Source: MESE01 sp036675035
GTDB taxonomy: Bacteria > Pseudomonadota > Gammaproteobacteria > Burkholderiales > Burkholderiaceae_D
Length of the DNA: 64,000 bases
Assembly (NCBI GenBank): GCA_036675035.1
Contig: JAKFFO010000007.1
Span: forward strand, 8,497 to 72,496
Direction: 5' to 3'
Shown here: in pieces, positions 24,762 to 33,213 of the stretch
Numbering within the stretch: position 1 is the first letter of the stretch
Layout of the letters: each line of letters starts with the position of its first letter
The notes under the pieces: model-generated
Database searches by the model: none
Seen by the model: only the letters and a program-made list of their open reading frames with translations
Told to the model about the DNA's origin: nothing
Translations under genes and position numbers: made by a program

Positions 24762-25415
24762 CGTTACGGCCTGTCCCGGCTTGCCGTCGGCCGCTTCATC
24801 GGCGCGGTGTTCGTGTCCGGTGGCGATCTCAGCCTTCTCGTCATCTTCTTCGAACATCGAGCGTTGCGCGCGTGCCTGCTCATCCGGCTTATGCGCATTC
24901 TGCTCTTCCTTGGCCTTGTGCGTAAAGCGCTGGAACAGCACCAGCGGCGCAACCGCGAGCGCCATCGCGCCGCCGAACTGCAAAGTCGCAATCGGTTCTT
25001 TCCAGAGAATGAAATGCTGCAGAAAGGTAACGCCGAGAATGACGACCACCACGCTGACGATTTTTGATTCAAGGTCATACAGCGTCTGCACGCCCAATGA
25101 AATCGTGATGTTGAGCGGTGCGACAAAAAGGCTGTAGAGGCCGACGCCGATCATGTAGAACACGACCGCCTTGAGCATCACACTGACGATCTCCAGAAAT
25201 TCGACGGTCAGATGAGTGGAGTGGAGTTCGCCGGCGAAGACATCGGTCCAGGCGCCCCATACGCTTACCACTGCCTGGATGGTACCGAGCAAAAACAGCG
25301 ATACCGCGACCAGCAACACCGCGATCACCGCCAGCAATACGATAAAACGCGAGTGTCCAATGATTTGACTGAAACGATCGATCGGCGGTGGATCGGGAGG
25401 ATGTCTGGACGGCAT
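24729..25415 (-). CDS. YqhA-like (UPF0114) integral membrane protein with long acidic tail
   Basis: This 228-residue protein has four membrane segments (FIVLLAVIAVLLVAVSLFLLG, VVFYMIGVGLYSLFVAPL, IVSVVVVILGVTFLQHFIL and FGGAMALAVAPLVLF) in the order seen in the YqhA/UPF0114 family. Function is unknown. The C-terminal 50-60 residues are hydrophilic and charged (EEDDEKAEIATGHEHRADEAAD), a tail that E. coli YqhA lacks. The tail coding region overlaps the convergent neighbour, so its sequence is under constraint from both strands or is a recent extension. Confidence 0.75.
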   Translation of the reverse strand: MPSRHPPDPPPIDRFSQIIGHSRFIVLLAVIAVLLVAVSLFLLGTIQAVVSVWGAWTDVFAGELHSTHLTVEFLEIVSVMLKAVVFYMIGVGLYSLFVAPLNITISLGVQTLYDLESKIVSVVVVILGVTFLQHFILWKEPIATLQFGGAMALAVAPLVLFQRFTHKAKEEQNAHKPDEQARAQRSMFEEDDEKAEIATGHEHRADEAADGKPGQAVTSARGQRKDRQ

Positions 25416-25558
25416 AATGATGGATCAATGATGGCTGATCGCGTCTTGCACGCACACATCGTGCCCACACCCAAAGCCGATCCCGGCATGCAATTTTCGG
25501 CGCGTATAATTGCTTTTCAACGTCTCCGCGGTTGCCGTGACAGCAAGGAACCGTGAAC

Positions 25559-26545
25559 ATGGTTGAATGTCTGAGTTACAACAGCCCTTGCATCGCGGCT
25601 GCCACAATTCCAACCAGCCCACCGGGAAAATCAGTGCCTACACGCGCCTTGCTATTGATCAACGACAAGAGCCGCTCCGGGTCAGCCGATATCCAGCTGG
25701 CAGTGGCCCGGCTGCAAGACCGCGGCGTCACGGTTATCGACGGCAGACCTGAACGACCGGACCAGATTGCAGAGCTCATCCGCCGCCATCGGGCCGATGT
25801 CGACTGCGTGATCGTGGGCGGCGGAGACGGCTCGATGAACGCAGCCGCTTCTGCACTGGTGGAAACGCAGCTTCCGCTCGGCGTACTGCCGATGGGCACC
25901 GCAAATGATTTGGCACGCACATTGAACATTCCCACCGATGTCGAACAGGCGTTCGACATCATTGCCGATGGGATCCGGCACCCGATCGACCTGGGCTGCA
26001 TCAATGGCAAATATTTTTTCAATGTAGCCCATATCGGGCTCGGCGTACATGTCGCGCGCCACTTGTCGCCAGGCCTCAAGCAACGCTGGGGCGCTTTGAG
26101 TTACGCGCACGGCCTGATCAAGGCGCTGCGTTCGTTTCGCCCGTTTCATGCGCAGATCACCTGCGACGGCCGCTCGCGCCGCGTGCGCACGATACAGATC
26201 GCGGTCGGCAACGGCCGCCATTACGGTGGCGGCATGGCGGTGTCCGAACATGCCCACATCGACGACGGATGCTTCTTCCTGTACAGCGTGGACCCGCTGT
26301 CGTTATGGGACATGCTCAAATTCGCGCCGGCCTTCCGCAAAGGACAATTCAACAGCCGGGATCCGGTCGATCTTGATCAGGGGCGCAATATCGAAATAAC
26401 CACGCGCAGACGAATGGCGATCACTGCCGACGGCGAGCTCGTAACATTCACACCGGCCAGGTTCACGTTGTTGACGCGCGCAATCGACGTGTTTGTCCCG
26501 GCCAGTTATTTCGAGATCAAGGAGGAATTAATCAATGCTGCTTAG
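25559..26545 (+). CDS. Diacylglycerol kinase-like lipid kinase (YegS/DagK family)
   Basis: This protein of about 328 residues has the DAGK catalytic domain with GGGDGSMNAAASALV (nucleotide loop) and PMGTANDLARTLNIP. The C-terminal domain ends in ITADGELVTFTPARF, as in YegS. It probably phosphorylates a lipid such as diacylglycerol or phosphatidylglycerol using ATP. ATG 25559 has AAGGAA eight bases upstream, and a GTG six bases earlier is too close to that site. Its 3' end overlaps the next gene by 11 bases. Confidence 0.87.
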   Translation: MVECLSYNSPCIAAATIPTSPPGKSVPTRALLLINDKSRSGSADIQLAVARLQDRGVTVIDGRPERPDQIAELIRRHRADVDCVIVGGGDGSMNAAASALVETQLPLGVLPMGTANDLARTLNIPTDVEQAFDIIADGIRHPIDLGCINGKYFFNVAHIGLGVHVARHLSPGLKQRWGALSYAHGLIKALRSFRPFHAQITCDGRSRRVRTIQIAVGNGRHYGGGMAVSEHAHIDDGCFFLYSVDPLSLWDMLKFAPAFRKGQFNSRDPVDLDQGRNIEITTRRRMAITADGELVTFTPARFTLLTRAIDVFVPASYFEIKEELINAA

Positions 26546-26966
26546 AAACGACCTGCAACTGGCATTGAACCAGGTTGCAACGCTGTGTATCGAAACGGCC
26601 GACCATTTCGAGGCGGCGGTCGACAGCACCGACGATTCCACTCTTTCCCGGCTGTTTGCGGAGCTGGCGGCGCAACGGAAACAATTTGCGGTGCAGCTGG
26701 CCGAGCATATCCACGCGCTGGACGACCTGCCGCAGCAACCCGACCCGGACCGCGAAACCGTCGACGACCTGCTGACCAGCATCAAGGCCTTCTTTTCGGG
26801 CGATCAACGCGATACCTTGCTGGACGAGCGCAAAAAAAAGGAACGGGAACTGGCAGAGGCGATCCAGCAGGCGCTGCACCAGGCGTTGCCGAGCCAGACC
26901 AAGATCCTGCTCAGGCAGCTTTTGTCGCATGTCGAAGCAACGCTTCGCCAGCTCGGTGCCGCGTAG
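26535..26966 (+). CDS. Predicted four-helix-bundle protein (DUF2383/PA2169-like)
   Basis: This 143-residue, wholly helical, charged protein resembles the ferritin-like DUF2383 group: a helix pair with CIETADHFEAAVDSTDDSTLSRLFAELAAQRKQFAVQLAEHIHAL, then a second pair. Function is unknown, and stress-related roles are often suggested. A perfect AAGGAGG site lies within the end of the lipid kinase gene, nine bases before the ATG, so the two are co-translated. The stop codon is part of the 14-base palindrome TAGCGGCGCCGCTA. Confidence 0.7.
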   Translation: MLLRNDLQLALNQVATLCIETADHFEAAVDSTDDSTLSRLFAELAAQRKQFAVQLAEHIHALDDLPQQPDPDRETVDDLLTSIKAFFSGDQRDTLLDERKKKERELAEAIQQALHQALPSQTKILLRQLLSHVEATLRQLGAA

Positions 26967-26983
26967 CGGCGCCGCTACCCTGC

Positions 26984-29452
26984 TCAATGCCGCACATCGG
27001 ATGGTGCGGCCATCCCTCGGCCGCGCCTGAGAAAGTTTCCGAGCTCATCGGCCGGCAATGGATAACTCAGCAGATATCCTTGTGCTTCGTCGCACCGGTG
27101 CGACTCCAGAAAGCGTATCTGCTCCTGCGATGTCACTCCTTCCGCCACCACCTTCATGCGCATGGTGTGGGCCATCGCAATCGTCGCGGTCACAATGGCG
27201 GCATCGTCATGGTCGATTGCGATATCGCGGATGAAGGATTTATCGATTTTAAGCGCATCGATCGGCAGCCGTTTCAGATAGCTTAATGACGAATAACCGG
27301 TGCCGAAATCGTCAATCGAAATCGACACGCCGGAGCCGCGTATCTCAAGCAGCATGCCGAGTGCCGATTCAATGTTTTGCATCAGGCTGCTTTCGGTGAT
27401 CTCCAGCTCCAGCCAACGTGCATCCATGCCGGTTTCCGCCAGCACGTCATGAATCGTCCGGTTGATTGTCGAGGTGGCGCTCAACTGATGGGCAGACAGA
27501 TTCACCGACACTTTCAATGGCGTCAGGCCCTGATCCTGCCACAGCCTGTTCTGGCGGCAGGCGGTTTTCAAAACCCATTCGCCGAGTTCGCCGATCAGCC
27601 CGATCTCTTCGGCCAGCGGAATGAATTCCAAGGGCGAAATCAGGCCTTTTTCCGGATGCACCCAGCGCACCAATGCCTCTGCGCCGACAATCTGGCCGCT
27701 CGCGACATCGATGCGCGGCTGGTAATGCAACACCAGTTCTTCCTTTTCGAGCGCGGAGCGCAGGCTGTTTTCATTGGTCAGCCGCTCCACGGCTCTGGCA
27801 TTCATTTCGGCGTTGTAGAACCGGAAACTGCCGGGTCCGGCCTGCTTTGCCTGGTACATTGCAAGATCGGCGTTTTTCAACAGCATGAAATGGTCGGTTC
27901 CATCTTTCGGGTAGACGCTGGCGCCGATACTGGTCGACACGGTCAGATCGACCGAGCCTATCCTGACCGGCATCGCGATCGCATCGAGTATGTCTTTGGC
28001 GATGACCGACACCGCTTCGACCGCGGCGATATTTTCCAGAACGACCACGAATTCATCGCTGCCCAGGCGAGCGACCGTATCGCCTTCGCGTACATTTTCC
28101 TGAAGGCGATTGGCGATAATCTGCAGCAGCATGTCGCCCTTGTCGTGGCCGAGGCTGTCGTTGATCAGCTTGAATCGATTGATGTCGATGTAGAAGATTC
28201 CGATTTGCAAGCCGAGCCGATCCGCCTGGATGATGGCGTGCCGCATCCGGTCATCGAGCAGATTCCGGTTCGGCAATGCGGTTAACGAGTCGTAATTCGC
28301 AAGGAACTCGATACGGCGCTCAAAATTCCGGCTGTAAGTGATATCCCTCGCGACGCCGTGGACACCGACGATCTTGCCGCTCACGATGATCGGCAGGGTG
28401 GTGACATGAGCGTCGACCCGGGTTCCGTCTTTCCGGATGCAAACGGTATCGAATTTTTGCGAACGTCCGCGCGAAGAAGCGATGAATGAGGCAATGGCTT
28501 CCTGAAGACATTCGGGTGCAAGCAGCCGATGGAAGGTCCTGCCGCGCAATTCTTCGAGCGGGTAGCCGGTCAGCCGCGCCACTGCGCTGTTGGCGTCAAT
28601 AAAATTTCCCTCGAGGTCGAACGAGAATATTGCATCGGTATGATTTTCAAACAGCGATTTGAATCGCAGCTCGCCTTCTTCCAGCTTTTGAGATGCCTTC
28701 CTGAGCTCGCTGACATCGCGTGCGATACAGTAATAAAGCCGGTCCAGGCCTGACCATGTACACGACCAGCGCATGTCGACCGAGCGTCCGCTCTTGTGGA
28801 CGATCCGGTTTTCAAAGTCGAATGCAGGCGCGTTTGCCGAAATATTGTCTTGTATGCCGACCATCGTGCACCGGTCTTCCGGGTGCAGCAGTTCAGCCAA
28901 AGCACGCCCTTCAAGTTCTTGCGCGGCATATCCCCAGGTCTTTTCACATGCCTTGCTTACCTGCACCAGCCGGCACTTCAGATCCAGGGTACAAATCACG
29001 TCGAGCGAGCAATCCAGGATGACCTTGTTTGCCTGCAGCGCCATCTGCAAATCAAGCCTGGTTTCGTGCAGCTCGTTCTCTATCCTTTTCCGGACGGTGA
29101 TATCGCGAATCGATGCGCCGCGATGGTCGATGCCATTGATTGCGATGGGCATGACAATCATTTCGATGTTCAGCTCGGCGCCGTCCTTATGCAAGGCGGT
29201 GAGTTCGACCGTCCCGGGACCGATGGGTCTGTCTGTGCGTCCGCTGCGTTCAAAAGTATCGCGCTGCCGGTCGTGTACCGAGCCTGCAGGCAGGATCAGC
29301 TCTTCCAGCCGTCTGCCAAGGGCTTCCGCACGGGTCCAGCCGAAAAGCGCTTCCGCCTGCGGATTCCAATCGATGATCTTGTTTGCTGGATCGAGCACGA
29401 CGAACGCATCCGCCGCGTGCGCAACAAGCACGGATAAGAGCGGGTCACGCAT
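26984..29452 (-). CDS. Multi-PAS GGDEF/EAL protein (probable c-di-GMP phosphodiesterase)
   Basis: This 822-residue cytoplasmic signalling protein has an N-terminal tandem of about three or four PAS/PAC domains (residues 1-380), then a GGDEF domain and an EAL domain. The GGDEF signature is RLGSDEFVVVLE, with the second glycine replaced by serine, while the inhibitory RxxD motif (REGD) is kept. The EAL domain has GAEALVRW, DDFGTGYSSLSYL and KIDKSFI, so phosphodiesterase activity is plausible. No membrane segment is seen, so signals are presumably sensed inside the cell. Converges with the four-helix protein gene. Confidence 0.9.
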   Translation of the reverse strand: MRDPLLSVLVAHAADAFVVLDPANKIIDWNPQAEALFGWTRAEALGRRLEELILPAGSVHDRQRDTFERSGRTDRPIGPGTVELTALHKDGAELNIEMIVMPIAINGIDHRGASIRDITVRKRIENELHETRLDLQMALQANKVILDCSLDVICTLDLKCRLVQVSKACEKTWGYAAQELEGRALAELLHPEDRCTMVGIQDNISANAPAFDFENRIVHKSGRSVDMRWSCTWSGLDRLYYCIARDVSELRKASQKLEEGELRFKSLFENHTDAIFSFDLEGNFIDANSAVARLTGYPLEELRGRTFHRLLAPECLQEAIASFIASSRGRSQKFDTVCIRKDGTRVDAHVTTLPIIVSGKIVGVHGVARDITYSRNFERRIEFLANYDSLTALPNRNLLDDRMRHAIIQADRLGLQIGIFYIDINRFKLINDSLGHDKGDMLLQIIANRLQENVREGDTVARLGSDEFVVVLENIAAVEAVSVIAKDILDAIAMPVRIGSVDLTVSTSIGASVYPKDGTDHFMLLKNADLAMYQAKQAGPGSFRFYNAEMNARAVERLTNENSLRSALEKEELVLHYQPRIDVASGQIVGAEALVRWVHPEKGLISPLEFIPLAEEIGLIGELGEWVLKTACRQNRLWQDQGLTPLKVSVNLSAHQLSATSTINRTIHDVLAETGMDARWLELEITESSLMQNIESALGMLLEIRGSGVSISIDDFGTGYSSLSYLKRLPIDALKIDKSFIRDIAIDHDDAAIVTATIAMAHTMRMKVVAEGVTSQEQIRFLESHRCDEAQGYLLSYPLPADELGNFLRRGRGMAAPSDVRH

Positions 29453-29675
29453 GGCCCACAGCGAAGGTTGCGCGTGGATGTCGGAGGATTTTCAATTTCA
29501 GTTCAAGAGTCGATCGGAGGGCTGATTCCGGGTAAGGGCGTGCTTTGGTAGACTATTGACTAAGCTGCATCCCGAACGTTCCCTTTGGGTAGGCATTTCA
29601 TATTCGCAACGTGGCCGGCCCAGGCAGTTGGTTCCGGAATACCTGCAAATTCACATTTCAAATGCAAGGATCGAC

Positions 29676-30359
29676 ATGACGACTTTTGATTTTTCCGGAA
29701 AGCGCGTTTTGATTACCCAGTCCACCAGCTTCATGGGTCCGCCGCTATGCGACTTGTTCGCAGCGTCCGGCGCCGAAGTGATTGCCGACGATCGCGCGCT
29801 GGCCGAACCGGAGCTGGCCGGCGCCATCGTGCGGGACGCCGGCCGTATCGATGTGCTGATTGCCAATCTTGCGATTCCCGCGCCGTCCACGCCGGCGACC
29901 GATGTCGGCGACGATGAATGGCGCACCGCATTTGCGCATATGGTCGACCCGCTCCCACGTTTGATGCGGGCAATCCTGCCGCAGATGATAGAACGGAAAT
30001 CGGGAAAGGTTCTGGTGATCGGCAGCTCGTCTGCATTGCGCGGCATGAAGCGAACATCGACTTACAGTGCCGCGCGCGGCGCACAGCTGGCCTATGTTCA
30101 ATCGGTCGGCGTCGAAGTGGCGCGGCACAACATACAGGTCAACGCGATCGCGCAGAACTTCGTGGAGAATCCGACCTATTTTCCTGCCGAGGTCCAGGCC
30201 AATCCGGCGTTTCAGGACAGGTTGAAGCGCGAAGTTCCGTTGGGGCGACTGGTTACCGAGCGCGAAGACGCGATGTTCGCCGCGTATCTGTGCAGTGAGG
30301 CCGCGGATTGTTTTGTCGGGCAGGTGTTTCCGGTATGCGGCGGCTGGGTTACACGCTAG
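29676..30359 (+). CDS. Short-chain dehydrogenase/reductase, atypical nucleotide-binding motif
   Basis: This protein of about 227 residues has an SDR fold: N-terminal FDFSGKRVLITQSTSFMGPPLCDLFAASGAEVIADD, ANLAIPAP, a catalytic serine in IGSSSALRG and YSAARGAQ. The usual YxxxK lysine is replaced by arginine (YSAAR), and the TGxxxGxG glycine-rich loop reads TQSTSFMGP. ATG 29676 has AAGGA five bases upstream. The open frame extends 120 bases further but without family resemblance. The same unusual features occur in the haloalcohol dehalogenase-like branch of SDRs, so the cofactor and reaction should not be assumed. Confidence 0.75.
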   Translation: MTTFDFSGKRVLITQSTSFMGPPLCDLFAASGAEVIADDRALAEPELAGAIVRDAGRIDVLIANLAIPAPSTPATDVGDDEWRTAFAHMVDPLPRLMRAILPQMIERKSGKVLVIGSSSALRGMKRTSTYSAARGAQLAYVQSVGVEVARHNIQVNAIAQNFVENPTYFPAEVQANPAFQDRLKREVPLGRLVTEREDAMFAAYLCSEAADCFVGQVFPVCGGWVTR

Positions 30360-30415
30360 CGCGCGGGCTGAACCGTCATTCTCGGTTAGTGCGCAAGTCC
30401 GGTTGATGGTGCGAT

Positions 30416-31159
30416 ATGGTGACTGCAACTTTCCGCTTCTACGAAGAACTGAACGACTTCCTGCTCCCGGCGCGACGCAAGCGCCAGTTCGATTGCCGGT
30501 GCGCGCAGGCAGCCACCACCAAGCATATGATCGAAGCGCTCGGTGTACCGCATACCGAAGTGGAACTGGTGCTGGTCAACGGCGAGTCGGTCGGCTTCGA
30601 CCGGCTGCTGAACAACGGCGACCGCGTTGCGGTGTATCCAAAATTTGAAGCGCTCGATATCACGCCTCTGCTGCGCGTGCGCGACCGGCCGCTGCGCATC
30701 ATCCGTTTCGTCGCCGATGCACATCTGGGCGGGCTGGCCCGGATGCTGCGCATGGCCGGCTTCGACACCTTGTACGACAACAAATTTCAGGACGACGAGA
30801 TTGCCGATATCGCGTCGCGCGAAGGGCGTATCGTGCTGACCCGCGATCGCGATTTATTGATGCGTCGCCTGATCACGCACGGCTGCTATGTACGGGCGTT
30901 GAAAGCGACACAACAGTTCCGCGAGATAGTCGATCGCCTGGAACTGGCGCGAAGCGTGCATCCATTTACGCTGTGCCTTCATTGCAATGCACCGTTGCGC
31001 GCAATCGACAAGGCGCTGGTACAAGACCGGCTGCCGCCGCGCGTACGCGAGCTGCATCAGCGTTTCAATACCTGCGATGTCTGCCGTCGCGTGTACTGGG
31101 AAGGCTCGCACTGGCGCCGGATGGGTGCGCTGCTGGACGAGGTCGCGCATAACATGTGA
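30416..31159 (+). CDS. Ubiquitin-like/Mut7-C RNase-domain protein
   Basis: This 247-residue protein has two domains. Residues 1-85 resemble the Mut7-C ubiquitin-like (ThiS/MoaD-like) fold: ATFRFYEELNDFLLPARRKRQF...VYPKFEALDITP. Residues 95-245 are a Mut7-C (PIN-related) domain with acidic residues in FVADAHLGGLARMLRMAGFDT and LTRDRDLL, and a C-terminal zinc ribbon CLHC...CDVC. The family is predicted to be an RNase, but bacterial members have little experimental work. A strong terminator follows the gene. Confidence 0.82.
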   Translation: MVTATFRFYEELNDFLLPARRKRQFDCRCAQAATTKHMIEALGVPHTEVELVLVNGESVGFDRLLNNGDRVAVYPKFEALDITPLLRVRDRPLRIIRFVADAHLGGLARMLRMAGFDTLYDNKFQDDEIADIASREGRIVLTRDRDLLMRRLITHGCYVRALKATQQFREIVDRLELARSVHPFTLCLHCNAPLRAIDKALVQDRLPPRVRELHQRFNTCDVCRRVYWEGSHWRRMGALLDEVAHNM

Positions 31160-31180
31160 ACAGCGGGCGTCATTGAAAGC

Positions 31181-31213
31181 AAAAGCGCGGTCAGGTTGCC
31201 CTGCCGCGCTTTT
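31181..31213. terminator. Bidirectional rho-independent terminator
   Basis: A 10-base stem AAAAGCGCGG (31181-31190) pairs with CCGCGCTTTT (31204-31213) around a 13-base loop. It has A residues on one side and T residues on the other, so it can end transcription from both the Mut7-C gene and the TRAP operon, which converge here. Confidence 0.8.
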
Positions 31214-31287
31214 GCCTTCCGGTCCGCCGGGAGCGGTCATTGAGTTGTGCGTGCTACCGCTCCGGTTTATTCGGCCATCCGTCTACA

Positions 31288-33213
31288 TCAGTTGTACAGC
31301 AGATTCGGCAACCACAAGCCGATCGCCGGGAACATGTACAGCAGTATCAATGCGACCACCTGAAGTCCCATGAACGGCAGCATGCCAAGGAAGATCTGGT
31401 TTAGCGTCACATGTGGCGGCGACACCCCTTTCAGGTAGAACGCGGACATCGCGACCGGCGGTGACAGGAACGCGGTTTGCAGGTTCATCGCGACCAGCAG
31501 GCCGAAGAACAGCGGGTCGACATCGAAATGCGCGAGCAACGGAATGAAGATCGGCATGAAGATAACGATGATTTCGGTCCATTCCAGCGGCCAGCCAAGC
31601 AGGAAGATGATCGCTTGCGCCAGGATCATGAACTGCAGCGGCGTCAGGTCCATCGACAGAACCCAGTTATTGATGATTTCCTGCCCGCCGAGCAGCGCGA
31701 ACGCAGCCGAGAATATGCTGGATCCGACGAACAGCCAGCACACCATTGCGCTGGTCTTGGTCGCCAGGAACACCGACTCTTTCAACATGCTCATGTTGAG
31801 CCTGCCGTACGCTGCGGCCAGCACCAGGCCGCCCAGCGAGCCCATGGCTGCCGCTTCGGTCGGCGTTGCGAGGCCGAACACGATCGCGCCAAGTACCGCC
31901 ATGATCAGCAATGCGAGCGGAAAGAACGATGCCAGCAGCATCTTGAAGATCTCGAGCCGGACGAAACTGAAGATTGCATAAAACACCGCGAGCGCGGCCA
32001 GTCCAATGCCAAGCGCGATCCAGAAGCTCTGTGGCGCACTCGGCCCGGACGCGGCCTCCGCCGCTTCGGCTTCGGCTCCGGCAGCGTCGGGCACGGCCGG
32101 AGCTTCTCCCGACTGCAGCGGCTCCGACGCTGTCTCGGCATCGCCGGCCGACGGTTCGGCGAGACCGCCGTCCGCCTGCGGCTCCGACAACCCACCACCC
32201 TGATAGGTAAGCTCGTTGCTGAAGCCCATTTCGACCAGCCCGCTGGTATAGTCCTCCGGTGCGGTCGTCACGGAGCGATAGATAAGCCCCATCGCAATCG
32301 CGAATACCAGTGCGGGCAGCAACGCGACGAACAATTGGAAAAGCAGCGTGCGCGCCGGCACGTCGGCATTGCGCTTGCCCTTGATGGCGCCGAGCAGGCC
32401 GACGATCGCATTCTTGCGACCGGTGCTGCGCACGATCGCTTCCGAATAAGCCGGCAGCGGTACCCGTTGCTGTTCAAGCGGAAGCGGCGGCGCGTAATGC
32501 GGCTTGAGCTTCGCGAGAATGATGACGTAGCCGACATACAGCGCGGTCAGCATGAGCCCTGGAAAGAATGCGCCTGCATAGAGCTGTACCACCGACACGC
32601 CGGCGGTTGCGCCGTACACGATCAGCAGCACCGACGGCGGAATCAGGATACCGAGACAGCCGCCGGCAGTGATCGATCCGGCGGCAAGCCGCACGTTATA
32701 TCCGGCCTTGAGCATGGCCGGCATGGCCAGCAAACCCATCAGCGTCACCACCGCGCCGACAATACCGGTGGCGGTAGCGAAAATCGCGCAGGTCACGACG
32801 GTCGCCACGGCGAGCGATCCGGGTACCCGCACCATCGCCAGATGCAGGCTTCGGAACAGCCTGTCGATCAGGTTGGCGCGCTCAACCAGATAACCCATGA
32901 ACACGAACAGCGGCACCGAGATCAATACATCGTTGGCCATGACGGCATAGGCACGCTGCACCATCAGGTCCAGCGTCTGTTGTATCGCGATGTCGGGCGC
33001 CTGACTTCGATAGGCCAGCCAGGTGAACAGCACACCCATTCCCATCAACGTGAACGCCGTCGGAAACCCGAGCATGATCGCGATCACGATCAATGCGAGC
33101 ATCAGCAGGCCGAGATGACCGTTCGTGATATCTGCCGGCCCCGGCATCAACACGATCAGGGCGACCACCAGCGCCGCCATGATCGACAGTCCAAACCAGA
33201 CTTCCTTCCTCAT
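31288..33213 (-). CDS. dctM: TRAP transporter large permease (DctM-type), with extra central insertion
   Basis: This 641-residue membrane protein is the ion-coupled permease of a tripartite ATP-independent periplasmic transporter. The DctM core is visible at both ends (GFPTAFTLMGMGVLFTWLAYR, SITAGGCLGILIPPSVLLIVYG and FGLATPTEAAAMGSLGGLVLAAAYG). Typical DctM proteins have about 430 residues. Here about 190 more lie between the two core halves, with extra membrane segments and a low-complexity acidic/alanine/proline stretch (AGAEAEAAEAASGPSAP). ATG 33213 overlaps the DctQ stop by ATGA. The frame extends upstream inside dctQ, but that start is implausible. Confidence 0.87.
   Translation of the reverse strand: MRKEVWFGLSIMAALVVALIVLMPGPADITNGHLGLLMLALIVIAIMLGFPTAFTLMGMGVLFTWLAYRSQAPDIAIQQTLDLMVQRAYAVMANDVLISVPLFVFMGYLVERANLIDRLFRSLHLAMVRVPGSLAVATVVTCAIFATATGIVGAVVTLMGLLAMPAMLKAGYNVRLAAGSITAGGCLGILIPPSVLLIVYGATAGVSVVQLYAGAFFPGLMLTALYVGYVIILAKLKPHYAPPLPLEQQRVPLPAYSEAIVRSTGRKNAIVGLLGAIKGKRNADVPARTLLFQLFVALLPALVFAIAMGLIYRSVTTAPEDYTSGLVEMGFSNELTYQGGGLSEPQADGGLAEPSAGDAETASEPLQSGEAPAVPDAAGAEAEAAEAASGPSAPQSFWIALGIGLAALAVFYAIFSFVRLEIFKMLLASFFPLALLIMAVLGAIVFGLATPTEAAAMGSLGGLVLAAAYGRLNMSMLKESVFLATKTSAMVCWLFVGSSIFSAAFALLGGQEIINNWVLSMDLTPLQFMILAQAIIFLLGWPLEWTEIIVIFMPIFIPLLAHFDVDPLFFGLLVAMNLQTAFLSPPVAMSAFYLKGVSPPHVTLNQIFLGMLPFMGLQVVALILLYMFPAIGLWLPNLLYN

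Noticed and set aside
26964..26977. Perfect 14-base palindrome TAGCGGCGCCGCTA between convergent genes
   Set aside because: It contains the stop codon of one gene and has neither a loop nor T tract; probably chance, possibly a weak terminator.
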